Of a DNA stretch of 12,677 nucleotides, positions 1 to 6,217 are shown piece by piece. A program made the position numbers and the translations under genes. Position 1 is the first letter of the stretch. Each line of letters begins with the position of its first letter. Below the pieces are notes generated by a model. The model was not told the DNA's origin. It made no database searches and was given only the letters and a program-made list of their open reading frames with translations. This DNA comes from Pseudomonadota bacterium (GTDB lineage Bacteria > Pseudomonadota > Alphaproteobacteria > Caulobacterales > Caulobacteraceae). Location of the stretch: NCBI GenBank assembly GCA_023436945.1, contig JAEZHG010000020.1, forward strand, positions 1 to 12,677, in the 5' to 3' direction.

Positions 1-566
1 CTGCCATGGTCGGCGCACAGGCGGACATGATTGGCGGCACCCTCGTCGGCCAGATGGCTGACAGGCGACAGGGCATCGTGAACGGCAAAGCGCGAGGCAT
101 CGGGGAAGAGGGCGTTCAATGCACGCTGCGTCTGCTGGTGCTCCAGCGAGCGGTGCAGATTGGTGACCAGATTGGCCGGCGTGAAATGCACGCGGCCATC
201 ATGGCTGTCGGCACTGGGGGTCACGGTCGCGGCATTGGCGGCCCACATAGGCGATGCCGAACAGGCGGCGGCGGCGAAGCTTGGCGCATCCTTCCAGGCG
301 TGTTCCACCACCTGGGCATCGGTGCCTGCAAATCCGAGCGAGCGCAGGAAGGGGATGTTCGGGCGCTCGTGCGGGGGCAGGACAAACTGTGGCAGGCCGA
401 GGTCGGCCAGCCTCTTCATCTTGTCCAGACCTTGAAGGACCGCCGCACGCGGAGATGAAGCCTCGCCCTTGTTCAGGCTGGACGCCAGATTGCCCGGCGA
501 CAGGCCTGCATAGGAGTGCGTCGGTCCGATCAGGCCATCGGCATTGGCTTCGATAGCTTGGGTCAT
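1..566 (-). CDS. astB: N-succinylarginine dihydrolase AstB, N-terminal part (runs off the left edge)
   Basis: AstB hydrolyses N2-succinylarginine to N2-succinylornithine, two ammonia and CO2, the second step of the AST arginine-degradation pathway in the cytoplasm. The first 188 codons are present; the family is usually about 440-450 residues, so more than half lies outside the window. I translated it by hand. The start reads [20 protein letters not shown] and continues with YAGLSPGN (residues 19-26), [16 protein letters not shown] (64-79), [12 protein letters not shown] (103-114), [13 protein letters not shown] and DEGAANH (174-180). All of these match E. coli AstB from memory. The Glu at 175 corresponds to the family's catalytic glutamate; the catalytic His and Cys lie beyond the edge. 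The ATG overlaps the stop of the upstream small membrane gene (ATGA). No Shine-Dalgarno sequence precedes it, so translation is probably coupled. Confidence 0.95.
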   Translation of the reverse strand, partial: MTQAIEANADGLIGPTHSYAGLSPGNLASSLNKGEASSPRAAVLQGLDKMKRLADLGLPQFVLPPHERPNIPFLRSLGFAGTDAQVVEHAWKDAPSFAAAACSASPMWAANAATVTPSADSHDGRVHFTPANLVTNLHRSLEHQQTQRALNALFPDASRFAVHDALSPVSHLADEGAANHVRLCADHG

Positions 567-952
567 GGCGCTACCGGAATGATCATTGCGGAGCCGGGGG
601 GAATTGTCGCGGAGGCGCTAATATAAAGTAAGAGTAGAGGTGTTATAAAGAACAGCGACACTAAAAATATCAATGCGCTCAAAAATACTGAAATAAAACA
701 TTCAATCCAGTTCCAGCCTCGAGCGCGAAGACGTTCAGCTGTATGAAGAGCATTGAATATTAAAAATAAGACGTGGCCTTTGACGATTGCGGTCCAGAGA
801 GAGCTGCCAAACCACAACTCTACAAAAGCAATGAAAATAGATAAGATTGCGGATGCGGAAACCAATAATATTGGGAAGCCAGCATTTTCTTTAATCTTTT
901 CGGAGAGACTTTGAGGGCCGATACGGCGATCTATATGCCCATTGGAAATCAT
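563..952 (-). CDS. Small three-helix membrane protein of unknown function, inserted between astD and astB
   Basis: I do not recognise this 129-residue protein. It has a charged N-terminus of about 24 residues, then hydrophobic segments at about 26-46, 52-70 and 83-111, and a short Pro-rich tail. The last segment is long enough to be one long helix or a hairpin. A basic loop (RLRARG, about 74-79) lies between helices two and three. Its ATG overlaps the astD stop, and its TGA overlaps the astB ATG, each by four bases. The region is about 41% GC by hand count over 601-960, against roughly 60-70% in adjacent genes, and it uses AT-rich codons. This points to horizontal acquisition or a relaxed small gene. 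An 8-base direct repeat flanks it (582-589 and 948-955). The intact frame, clear membrane segments and exact fit argue that it is expressed. A role in arginine or succinylated-intermediate transport is possible but unsupported. Confidence 0.7.
   Translation of the reverse strand: MISNGHIDRRIGPQSLSEKIKENAGFPILLVSASAILSIFIAFVELWFGSSLWTAIVKGHVLFLIFNALHTAERLRARGWNWIECFISVFLSALIFLVSLFFITPLLLLYISASATIPPGSAMIIPVAP
582..589. repeat. Direct repeat ATCATTGC, left copy
   Basis: This copy lies inside the 3' end of the small membrane gene and matches 948-955 exactly. The two copies are 366 bases apart, which is a whole number of codons. Collapsing them would leave astD and astB separated by about 16 bases with both frames intact. 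It may be a target-site duplication left by insertion of the low-GC segment, or chance. Confidence 0.45.
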
Positions 953-955
953 TGC
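948..955. repeat. Direct repeat ATCATTGC, right copy
   Basis: This copy spans the junction of the astD stop codon and the start of the small membrane gene. It is identical to 582-589, and the flanking similarity continues loosely (GGAA-ATCATTGC here, GGAATG-ATCATTGC at the left copy). No terminal inverted repeats were noticed near either copy. Confidence 0.45.
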
Positions 956-2367
956 TTTATGCCTTTGATTTCGCTGGCAATATTTTTAACGCTTTGGGCC
1001 TCGAAACTGGCGACCGGATAGGCGCAGTAGTCGGCGGCATAATAGGCGCTGGGGCGGTGGTTGCCGCTGGCACCGAGACCGCCGAAGGGCATGTCACCGG
1101 CGGCACCGGTGGTGGGGCGGTTGAAGTTCACGACCCCCGCTCGAATGGTGGTGATGAAGCGGTCCCATAGCTTGGCATCGTCGCTGATCAGGCCCGCCGA
1201 CAGGCCGTAGCGGGTGGCGTTTGCGGCCTCCAGCGCAGCGTTGAAGCTGTCCACACGGATCACCGACAGGAAGGGGGCGAATATCTCTTCGTCCGGAACG
1301 TTTACGCCCGTCACATCGATGATGGCGGGTTTGACGAAGGCGTCAGACAACCCGTCGATGGGACCGGAGGCGCGGATAACCTTGGCACCTGCGTCGATGC
1401 GTTCCTGAAGATCGGCCAGCGCCTTCTTTGCGGCGCGGGCAGAGATCAGCGGGCCGCCGTAAACCTCCTCATTGCCGTTCCATGCGCCGAAGGTCAGGCG
1501 GTCAACGACGGCAGCGACAGCCTCGACCACAGCATCGCCCTGAGGGCCATTCGGCACGATCAGGCGGCGCGCGCACGAGCAGCGCTGGCCACTGGTGATA
1601 AAGGCCGACTGCACCACGTGGGTGGCTGCGGCCTCGGCGTCGCCCACGTCCCAGACGACCAGCGGATTGTTGCCGCCCAGTTCCAGCGCGAGGATCACAT
1701 GCGGATCATCGGCGAACTTCTTGCGGAAGTGCGCGCCCGCTGCGCCCGATCCGGTGAACATCAGGGCATCGATCTTCTGGTCCAGCAGGGCCGCACCGAC
1801 ATCCTTGCCGCCTTGTACCAGATTGATCACACCGTCCGGCACGCCCGCGTCCAGCAGGCACTGCACCATCAGCTCGCCCGTCTTGGGGGCTTCTTCAGAC
1901 GGTTTAAACACAACCGTATCGCCCGCCAGAAGCGCTGGCACGATGTGGCCGTTCGGCAGGTGGCCAGGGAAGTTGAACGGGCCAAGCACCGCAGCGACAC
2001 CGTGGGGGCGGTGGCGCAGAACGGCGCGGCCAAAGGCGGTGTCGTTCGTGCGCTCGCCCGTGCGTTCGTCATAGGCGCGGATCGAGATATCGACCTTGCC
2101 CTGCATCGAGCCGACCTCGCCCTGCGTCTCCCACAGGGCCTTGCCGGTCTCGCGGCTGATGGTCTCGGCGATCTCGACGGCGCGTTCCTTCAGCTTGGCC
2201 TGATAGGCCTTGAGGATGGCCACGCGTTCCTCGCGCGGGCGCAACGCCCAGTCGGACATGGCGGCACGCGCTTTGGAAACAGCGTCAGCCACTTGTTGAG
2301 GCGTGCTTTCCGCGCCTTCCCAGACAACTTCGCCGGTGGTCGGATCGATGGATTGGAACGTTGTCAT
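949..2367 (-). CDS. astD: Succinylglutamate-semialdehyde dehydrogenase AstD
   Basis: AstD oxidises N-succinylglutamate 5-semialdehyde to N-succinylglutamate with NAD+, the fourth AST step. The 472-residue protein is an aldehyde dehydrogenase of full family length. Visible signatures are RHRPHGVAAVLGPFNFPGHLPNG with the catalytic-region Asn (about 132), FTGSG for cofactor binding (about 204-208), ALELGGNNP with the general-base Glu (about 229), and SGQRCSCARR with the nucleophilic Cys (about 263). Near the C-terminus are PFGGLGASGNHRPSAYYAADYCAYP and the PDEEIFAPF motif. The match to E. coli AstD is close along the whole length. I chose the ATG at 2367, eight bases after the astA stop. A TTG at 2379 overlapping that stop (TTGA) would add four residues, but its purine-rich stretch sits only one base away. 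The extreme C-terminal codons become AT-rich just before the low-GC insert. Confidence 0.96.
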   Translation of the reverse strand: MTTFQSIDPTTGEVVWEGAESTPQQVADAVSKARAAMSDWALRPREERVAILKAYQAKLKERAVEIAETISRETGKALWETQGEVGSMQGKVDISIRAYDERTGERTNDTAFGRAVLRHRPHGVAAVLGPFNFPGHLPNGHIVPALLAGDTVVFKPSEEAPKTGELMVQCLLDAGVPDGVINLVQGGKDVGAALLDQKIDALMFTGSGAAGAHFRKKFADDPHVILALELGGNNPLVVWDVGDAEAAATHVVQSAFITSGQRCSCARRLIVPNGPQGDAVVEAVAAVVDRLTFGAWNGNEEVYGGPLISARAAKKALADLQERIDAGAKVIRASGPIDGLSDAFVKPAIIDVTGVNVPDEEIFAPFLSVIRVDSFNAALEAANATRYGLSAGLISDDAKLWDRFITTIRAGVVNFNRPTTGAAGDMPFGGLGASGNHRPSAYYAADYCAYPVASFEAQSVKNIASEIKGIKQ

Positions 2368-2375
2368 GGGGATAC

Positions 2376-3383
2376 TCAAACCTTCACGCGGACGGTGTCG
2401 CCCGCCTTGACTTTAAGGGCATGGGCGGCGTCTGCGCTGATGATGACGCTGTCGTCTTGGATGTCTGCCTTAACGCGCACGGCGCGGAATTTGGCGAGGC
2501 TGTCGGTAGAGATCAGAGCGGGTAGGTCGGCTTGAATGTCGTTGCCGATCTGAACCTTCAACGGGCGGGCATCGCGCACGGTACGGATGTTGTCACGGCC
2601 ACAGCTAACCGTAGGTCCTGCATCAAAAATATCTACCAAGCCATTGGTTCTAAAGCCTTCTGATTCCAGAAGGGCCATGGCGGGAATACCTTGCGGATGG
2701 ACTTTGCCGATCACGTTTCGAGCGGCTTCGGGCAGCAGTTCGACATAGATCGGGTGGCGCGGTGCAAGGTCGAGGATGAACTGTTTATCGGTCGATCCGG
2801 TCATGCGGTCCGCGTCGTCAAAGTCCATCGGGAAGAACTTGTGCGCCACATGATCCCAGAAGGGGCAGGCCCCGTCGGGGGTGAATACACCGCGCAATTC
2901 GGCCAGCACATTCTCTGCGAACATGTCGGGCTGTGTGCCCATCAGCATGTAGCGCGACTGGGCCAGCAGGCGGCCCGCGCCACCGCGACGGCGGTCTGCT
3001 TTCAGGAACAGAGAACCCACCTCGGTCCAACCCGCGCACTCGTTCACCAGCACCAGCGTCTGGTGGTTCATCTTCACGCCTAGCGACGGCGATTGGGTGA
3101 TGTTGTTGACGAGGCGGAACGAGAAGAACGGGCGCTTCAGACCGACGGTGGCCTTAACCCCACCGATGCCGTCGATATCGCCCGTGGTCCCGTCCTCGAG
3201 CATCAGGGTGTACCACGCGTCTTCCATAGGCAGTTCGCCACGGAACGACTTCTTGCTGATCTCCAGACGTTCGCTTAGGACGTCGGCGTCTTCAGGCAGA
3301 CTGGTGAAACCCGGCCCTGAAAGGATGGCCAGTTCCATCAGGTCGTCGAGATCCGTCGGCATGGCAGGGCGAACAATGAGCAT
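2376..3383 (-). CDS. astA: Arginine N-succinyltransferase AstA
   Basis: AstA transfers the succinyl group of succinyl-CoA to the alpha-amino group of arginine, the committing step of the AST pathway. The protein has 335 residues, the usual length. Motifs shared with E. coli AstA run the whole length: an IRP-type N-terminus (IVRPAMPTDLDDLM), GxTSLP (about 25-30), EVGSLFLKADRRRGGAGRLL (about 121-140, the GNAT-like acyl-CoA segment), ELRGV, PFWDHVAHKFFPMDF (about 174-188), RHPIYVELLP, GKVHPQGIPA.ALLESEGF and DIFDAGPTV (about 251-259). The ATG lies two bases after the stop of the upstream M20 gene, and a GGAG inside that gene's last codons sits 11 bases before it. It is probably the same transcript as its neighbours. 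It could be AruF or AruG in a pseudomonad-style naming scheme; a single subunit seems likely here because only one copy is seen. Confidence 0.96.
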   Translation of the reverse strand: MLIVRPAMPTDLDDLMELAILSGPGFTSLPEDADVLSERLEISKKSFRGELPMEDAWYTLMLEDGTTGDIDGIGGVKATVGLKRPFFSFRLVNNITQSPSLGVKMNHQTLVLVNECAGWTEVGSLFLKADRRRGGAGRLLAQSRYMLMGTQPDMFAENVLAELRGVFTPDGACPFWDHVAHKFFPMDFDDADRMTGSTDKQFILDLAPRHPIYVELLPEAARNVIGKVHPQGIPAMALLESEGFRTNGLVDIFDAGPTVSCGRDNIRTVRDARPLKVQIGNDIQADLPALISTDSLAKFRAVRVKADIQDDSVIISADAAHALKVKAGDTVRVKV

Positions 3384-3385
3384 GA

Positions 3386-4636
3386 TTACATCGTCTCCAG
3401 TCGGAGGTTCTTCAGCTTGTGGGCGTCAATCTCGCCACTGGCGATCTTGCACAGGATCAGGGCCGACAGGCGCGCGCGGTCAGTAAAGCTGTCGGGCCAG
3501 GCATATTCCTGATCGGAATGGATATCGCCGCCGATCACACCCAGCGTATCGACATTGGGAAGCCCCGCGGCGTGCAGATTGTTCCCTTCACAGACACCAC
3601 CTGAGGGCTGCCACGCGATGCGTTGGCCCAATAGGTCGCCAGCGGATTTGACTGCGCCGAACAGGGCGGTCTGGCTGGCATCCATAGGCTTTGGCGCACG
3701 GGTCATGCCGCCGTGTAGATACAGGTGCAAACCCTCAAGTGGCGGCGTCTGGCAGATGTCATTGATGGCATCCACGACCCACGAAGCCGACTGCGCGTCC
3801 GGCACGCGGACGTTGAAACGTACCACAGCATTGTCGGCGACGACGTTCAGCGGGCCGCCGCCGTCGATCTTGGCGACATTGACCGTGACGCCCGCGCGCT
3901 GGCCGTTCAGGGCATGGAGTTGAGCGGCGATGATGGCGGCGCCTGCAATCGCATTGGCACCCTCGTGGAAGGCGCGGCCCGCATGGGCGGCCTTGCCGTG
4001 GATGATCAAATGATAGTTGCCGCTGCCCTTGCGCTCGCCCGCCAAGGTGCCGTCTGGCAGGGCAGGCTCATAGGTCAGGCCTATGTGACCTTTGGCCCCC
4101 AGTTCGGCCAGTATAGGCGCAGAACCGGGCGAGCCGATCTCTTCGTCGGGGCTTAGAAGCGCGATCCAGCCAACACGGTCCTTGTCCGGATGATGCTCAA
4201 GGGCCTCAAGCGCGGCGAGCATCACACTGATACCGCCCTTCATATCGGCAATGCCGGGGCCGTTCAGTGCGCCGTCATCGCGCATCACAACATGCTGGAA
4301 AGTGCTGTTGGCACCAAAGACAGTGTCATAGTGGCCGGTCAGAACGACCTGGATCGGGGCTTCGGGCCGGCACGTGACCTTTAGAGCCGGGGCATAGGTC
4401 TCGATGCTGACCGTGCCGTCGGCTGCGACAATGTTCGAGGTGCCTGTCTCGACGCGCTCGACCTTGGCGGGCAGGACGCTGAAAGCCTTTTCCAGTTCCA
4501 GAAGCACATTCAGAAGGCCCGCCGCATTGCGACTGCCCGAGTTGATGTTGGACCAGTCTATGGCGCGCTGAACTATGGCCTCGCCTTGGCGGGTAATGTG
4601 GTCGAGGACGATTTGGTCAGCCGCATCAATCTTCAT
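3386..4636 (-). CDS. M20 family metallohydrolase (carboxypeptidase G2-like), first gene of the ast operon
   Basis: This is a two-zinc M20 amidohydrolase or peptidase of about 416 residues. Numbering from the ATG at 4636, the expected residues are visible: GHYDTV with metal His102 and Asp104, GPGIADMKGG with bridging Asp131, DEEIG with catalytic Glu165 and metal Glu166, Glu190 in TYEPA, KAAHAG with the dimerisation-domain His218, and metal His373 in GGDIHSDQEY. The closest type I recall is glutamate carboxypeptidase G2, which cuts amide bonds to a C-terminal glutamate. It leads the ast operon, two bases before astA, so I infer that it may release glutamate and succinate from N-succinylglutamate, a job normally done by AstE of a different fold. 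Acetylornithine or succinyl-diaminopimelate deacylase activity is an alternative. A GTG at 4642, seven bases after AAGG, would add two residues. No signal peptide is visible. Confidence 0.9.
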   Translation of the reverse strand: MKIDAADQIVLDHITRQGEAIVQRAIDWSNINSGSRNAAGLLNVLLELEKAFSVLPAKVERVETGTSNIVAADGTVSIETYAPALKVTCRPEAPIQVVLTGHYDTVFGANSTFQHVVMRDDGALNGPGIADMKGGISVMLAALEALEHHPDKDRVGWIALLSPDEEIGSPGSAPILAELGAKGHIGLTYEPALPDGTLAGERKGSGNYHLIIHGKAAHAGRAFHEGANAIAGAAIIAAQLHALNGQRAGVTVNVAKIDGGGPLNVVADNAVVRFNVRVPDAQSASWVVDAINDICQTPPLEGLHLYLHGGMTRAPKPMDASQTALFGAVKSAGDLLGQRIAWQPSGGVCEGNNLHAAGLPNVDTLGVIGGDIHSDQEYAWPDSFTDRARLSALILCKIASGEIDAHKLKNLRLETM

Positions 4637-4681
4637 CCCCACAACCTAACCTTACGGATACCAAAGGTGAAGGAGCGGTGG

Positions 4682-4707
4682 TTTCTATCTTAGTGCATGG
4701 GAATCAA
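4682..4707 (-). promoter_or_regulatory. Candidate promoter of the ast operon
   Basis: On the minus strand TTGATT (4702-4707) is followed after 12 bases by GATAGAAA (4682-4689). This resembles the Caulobacter housekeeping sigma pattern (TTGAC-type box, 10-14 base spacer, GCTANAWC), with mismatches in both boxes. It sits about 45 bases upstream of the first ast gene. No ArgR-like operator was recognised. Support is by eye only. Confidence 0.25.
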
Positions 4708-4713
4708 TGGTCT

Positions 4714-4738
4714 TTGGCGATAGGTTTTGCCGCCTAAC
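4714..4738 (+). promoter_or_regulatory. Candidate promoter of the membrane-protein group
   Basis: TTGGCG (4714-4719) is followed after 12 bases by GCCTAAC (4732-4738), a loose fit to an alphaproteobacterial housekeeping promoter. It would give a very short leader before the ATG at 4752. It lies back to back with the candidate ast promoter, so the divergent spacer of about 115 bases could hold shared regulation. Weak evidence. Confidence 0.2.
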
Positions 4739-4751
4739 GCCGGAGTCGAGC

Positions 4752-5198
4752 ATGAACTGCCTGTCCCATCCCTTCGCGACTATCGAATCGAGAGAGCAGG
4801 CGCTGGCCATGACGCGCTATAGCGCATTTGGCTTCGCGCTGTGGGCTGTGGTTCTGCTGGGGCAGGGCGCGCTGGTTTCAGGTGGTTTTGGCAGCGAGCC
4901 TGAAGAATATCGTGCAGCAACAACGGGTTTTGCGGTGCTTTCGGGGATCTTGGCGGCAGTTGCGGCCCTGATCCAGTGGCGCAAGCCTAACCGCATCCTG
5001 CCAGTGTTTGGTCTGGCGTGGAGCCTTTATGAACTGTCGTCGCTCAGTGTCGGACTGATGGTCGGAATGCCGATGGCGATGGGCGGACTACCAGCATGGG
5101 CGGCGGCGATCAGTGCAGGCGCGATGCTGGTCTGCGCATGGCTGCATGTCGGAGGTTTGCGCGGAAGCACTTCTCTGGCACGTTATAGCCAAGCTTAA
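4752..5198 (+). CDS. Small four-helix membrane protein of unknown function (paralogue 1)
   Basis: This 148-residue protein has predicted membrane segments at about 24-45, 56-75, 82-108 and 114-137. A short N-terminal stretch (HPFATIESREQA) precedes the first helix. A cytoplasm-type basic loop, QWRKPNR (75-81), lies between helices two and three. I do not recognise a named family. The ATG at 4752 is preferred because GGAG lies six bases upstream; a longer frame from 4707 lacks such a site and adds a polar stretch. The protein resembles the next gene product in layout and in two motifs, so the two are probably tandem paralogues. No catalytic residues or binding motifs are evident. It is transcribed away from the ast operon and ends 81 bases before its paralogue. 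Confidence 0.75.
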   Translation: MNCLSHPFATIESREQALAMTRYSAFGFALWAVVLLGQGALVSGGFGSEPEEYRAATTGFAVLSGILAAVAALIQWRKPNRILPVFGLAWSLYELSSLSVGLMVGMPMAMGGLPAWAAAISAGAMLVCAWLHVGGLRGSTSLARYSQA

Positions 5199-5279
5199 AT
5201 CGTTCGTAGATTATACTCTTTTTAGTTGTACGCTCCCCGTGGTGAGTAGCGTTTGGAATATGAGTGAGGGGGGCTGAAG

Positions 5280-5822
5280 ATGACATTGACGTCGAACTTC
5301 GTCCGGGCGCTGAACCCGTTCACCGGATTTTCTGATGCCAGACAAGCGTTTGACGCTGCGCGTCTGGGGGCTTTTGTACTGATCGCATCGGCGGGGCAGA
5401 GTGTTGTCTCTAACCTGTTCATGCGATCCGACCCCGAGGAATTAAAGGCCCTGATGATCAGGGCCGAAGGCCCGGTTTCGCTTGAGGGGGCCGCCGTGAA
5501 CGAAGCCCTCTATGCGCAGGTCGCACCTTTGGTGACGCTGATCCTCTGGACGACGACAGTCCTTACGGTTGTCATCTGCGCGGTTTTGGCATGGGTGCAG
5601 TGGCGCAAGGTGACCAGACTTATCCCGATGCTCTATCTGCTGGTTTTTGGAACCAGTGTGCTGGCTGTTGTGGCAACGCTGGCTGATCCGCACCTGCGAG
5701 TGCTGGCCATGGACTGGGGCAGTCTGGTGCACGCGATTATCGGTGTTCTGCTTGCCGTTGTCATGCTGACAGCCTATCGCGGAGCCAGCCATTATCACGC
5801 CCTGCAAGGAGACCTGTCGTGA
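5280..5822 (+). CDS. Small four-helix membrane protein of unknown function (paralogue 2)
   Basis: The 180-residue protein has membrane segments at about 29-47, 79-105, 113-134 and 146-166. A roughly 30-residue polar loop (DPEELKALMIRAEGPVSLEG region) lies between helices one and two. The N-terminus NPFTGFSDARQAFDAARLGAF lines up with HPFATIESREQALAMTRYSAF of the preceding gene, and VQWRKVTRLIP (106-116) lines up with IQWRKPNRILP there. The ATG at 5280 has GAGGGGGG six bases upstream, a strong ribosome binding site. The stop codon overlaps the GTG start of the ArsC-like gene (GTGA), so the two are probably translated together. Function is unknown. The longer polar loop is the main difference from paralogue 1. 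Confidence 0.8.
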   Translation: MTLTSNFVRALNPFTGFSDARQAFDAARLGAFVLIASAGQSVVSNLFMRSDPEELKALMIRAEGPVSLEGAAVNEALYAQVAPLVTLILWTTTVLTVVICAVLAWVQWRKVTRLIPMLYLLVFGTSVLAVVATLADPHLRVLAMDWGSLVHAIIGVLLAVVMLTAYRGASHYHALQGDLS

Positions 5823-6160
5823 GCGTCACCGTCTATCACAACCCGAAATGCTCGACCTCGCGCAAGGCGCTGGAGCTGCTTGCGGAAAAGGGCATCGAGG
5901 CGAACGTGGTCGAGTATCTGAAGGCAGGATGGGACGCCGCGACGCTGGATCGTCTGGCCAAGTCCACCGGTGCCGGTTTCGCAGGCATGCTGCGCAAGCG
6001 CGAGGAGGAAGCCAAGGCTCTGATCGAGCAGGGTGCCTCCGACGATGTGATCCGCGCCGCTATGATCGCCAATCCGGTACTGGTCGAGCGTCCGATTGTC
6101 GAGAGCGACAAGGGCGCACGTATTGGCCGTCCGCTGGAGACGGTTCTGGAAATCCTCTGA
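5819..6160 (+). CDS. ArsC-family protein (short arsenate reductase-like, thioredoxin fold)
   Basis: This 113-residue cytoplasmic protein belongs to the ArsC/Spx-like thioredoxin-fold family. Near the N-terminus, YHNPKCSTSRKALELL carries the single catalytic Cys at residue 11 (CxxSR). The three arginines that bind arsenate in E. coli ArsC have equivalents: Arg59 in MLRK, Arg91 in ERPIV and Arg104 in IGRP. It lacks the C-terminal extension of the roughly 140-residue plasmid ArsC and resembles the short chromosomal YfgD-type proteins in length. No arsR, arsB or acr3 is nearby, so arsenic resistance is not supported by context; a glutaredoxin-dependent reductase of unknown substrate is as likely. 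The GTG start at 5819 has AAGGAG seven bases upstream and overlaps the stop of the preceding membrane gene. A terminator follows 20 bases after its stop. Confidence 0.9.
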   Translation: MSVTVYHNPKCSTSRKALELLAEKGIEANVVEYLKAGWDAATLDRLAKSTGAGFAGMLRKREEEAKALIEQGASDDVIRAAMIANPVLVERPIVESDKGARIGRPLETVLEIL

Positions 6161-6180
6161 GGATTTGAAATCCGAATATG

Positions 6181-6211
6181 AAAAAGGCCGGACGATTGTC
6201 CGGCCTTTTTT
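6181..6211. terminator. Symmetric bidirectional intrinsic terminator
   Basis: AAAAAGGCCGGAC (6181-6193), loop GATT, then GTCCGGCCTTTTT (6198-6210) form a perfect 13-pair inverted repeat with a GC-rich core and A/T tracts on both sides. It lies between the ArsC-like gene on the plus strand and tamB on the minus strand and can terminate either transcript. It begins only six bases beyond the tamB stop codon. Confidence 0.93.
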
Positions 6212-6217
6212 GTTGGA

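Noticed and set aside
6..458. A 150-codon plus-strand frame at the left edge
   Set aside because: The minus strand here encodes a clear AstB N-terminus; the plus frame is its complement.
563..955. Insertion sequence or MITE as the source of the low-GC segment
   Set aside because: No transposase and no terminal inverted repeats were seen. The segment carries an intact membrane-protein frame, so only an insertion of unknown kind is suggested.
1618..2535. A 305-codon plus-strand frame across astD and astA
   Set aside because: It is antisense to two strongly recognised enzymes, spans their junction and has no family features. It is a shadow frame.
5230..5252. Short inverted repeat ACGCT...AGCGT between the two membrane genes, considered as a terminator or riboswitch
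   Set aside because: The stem is only five to eight pairs with a bulge, and no T tract follows on either strand. The five-T run at 5219-5223 lies on the wrong side.
5260..5277. Five-codon frame MSEGG before the second membrane gene, considered as a leader peptide
   Set aside because: It has no ribosome binding site of its own and is composed of the binding site of the next gene.
5819..6160. Arsenic-resistance island
   Set aside because: Only one short ArsC-family gene is present, without arsR, arsB, acr3 or arsH in the visible neighbourhood.
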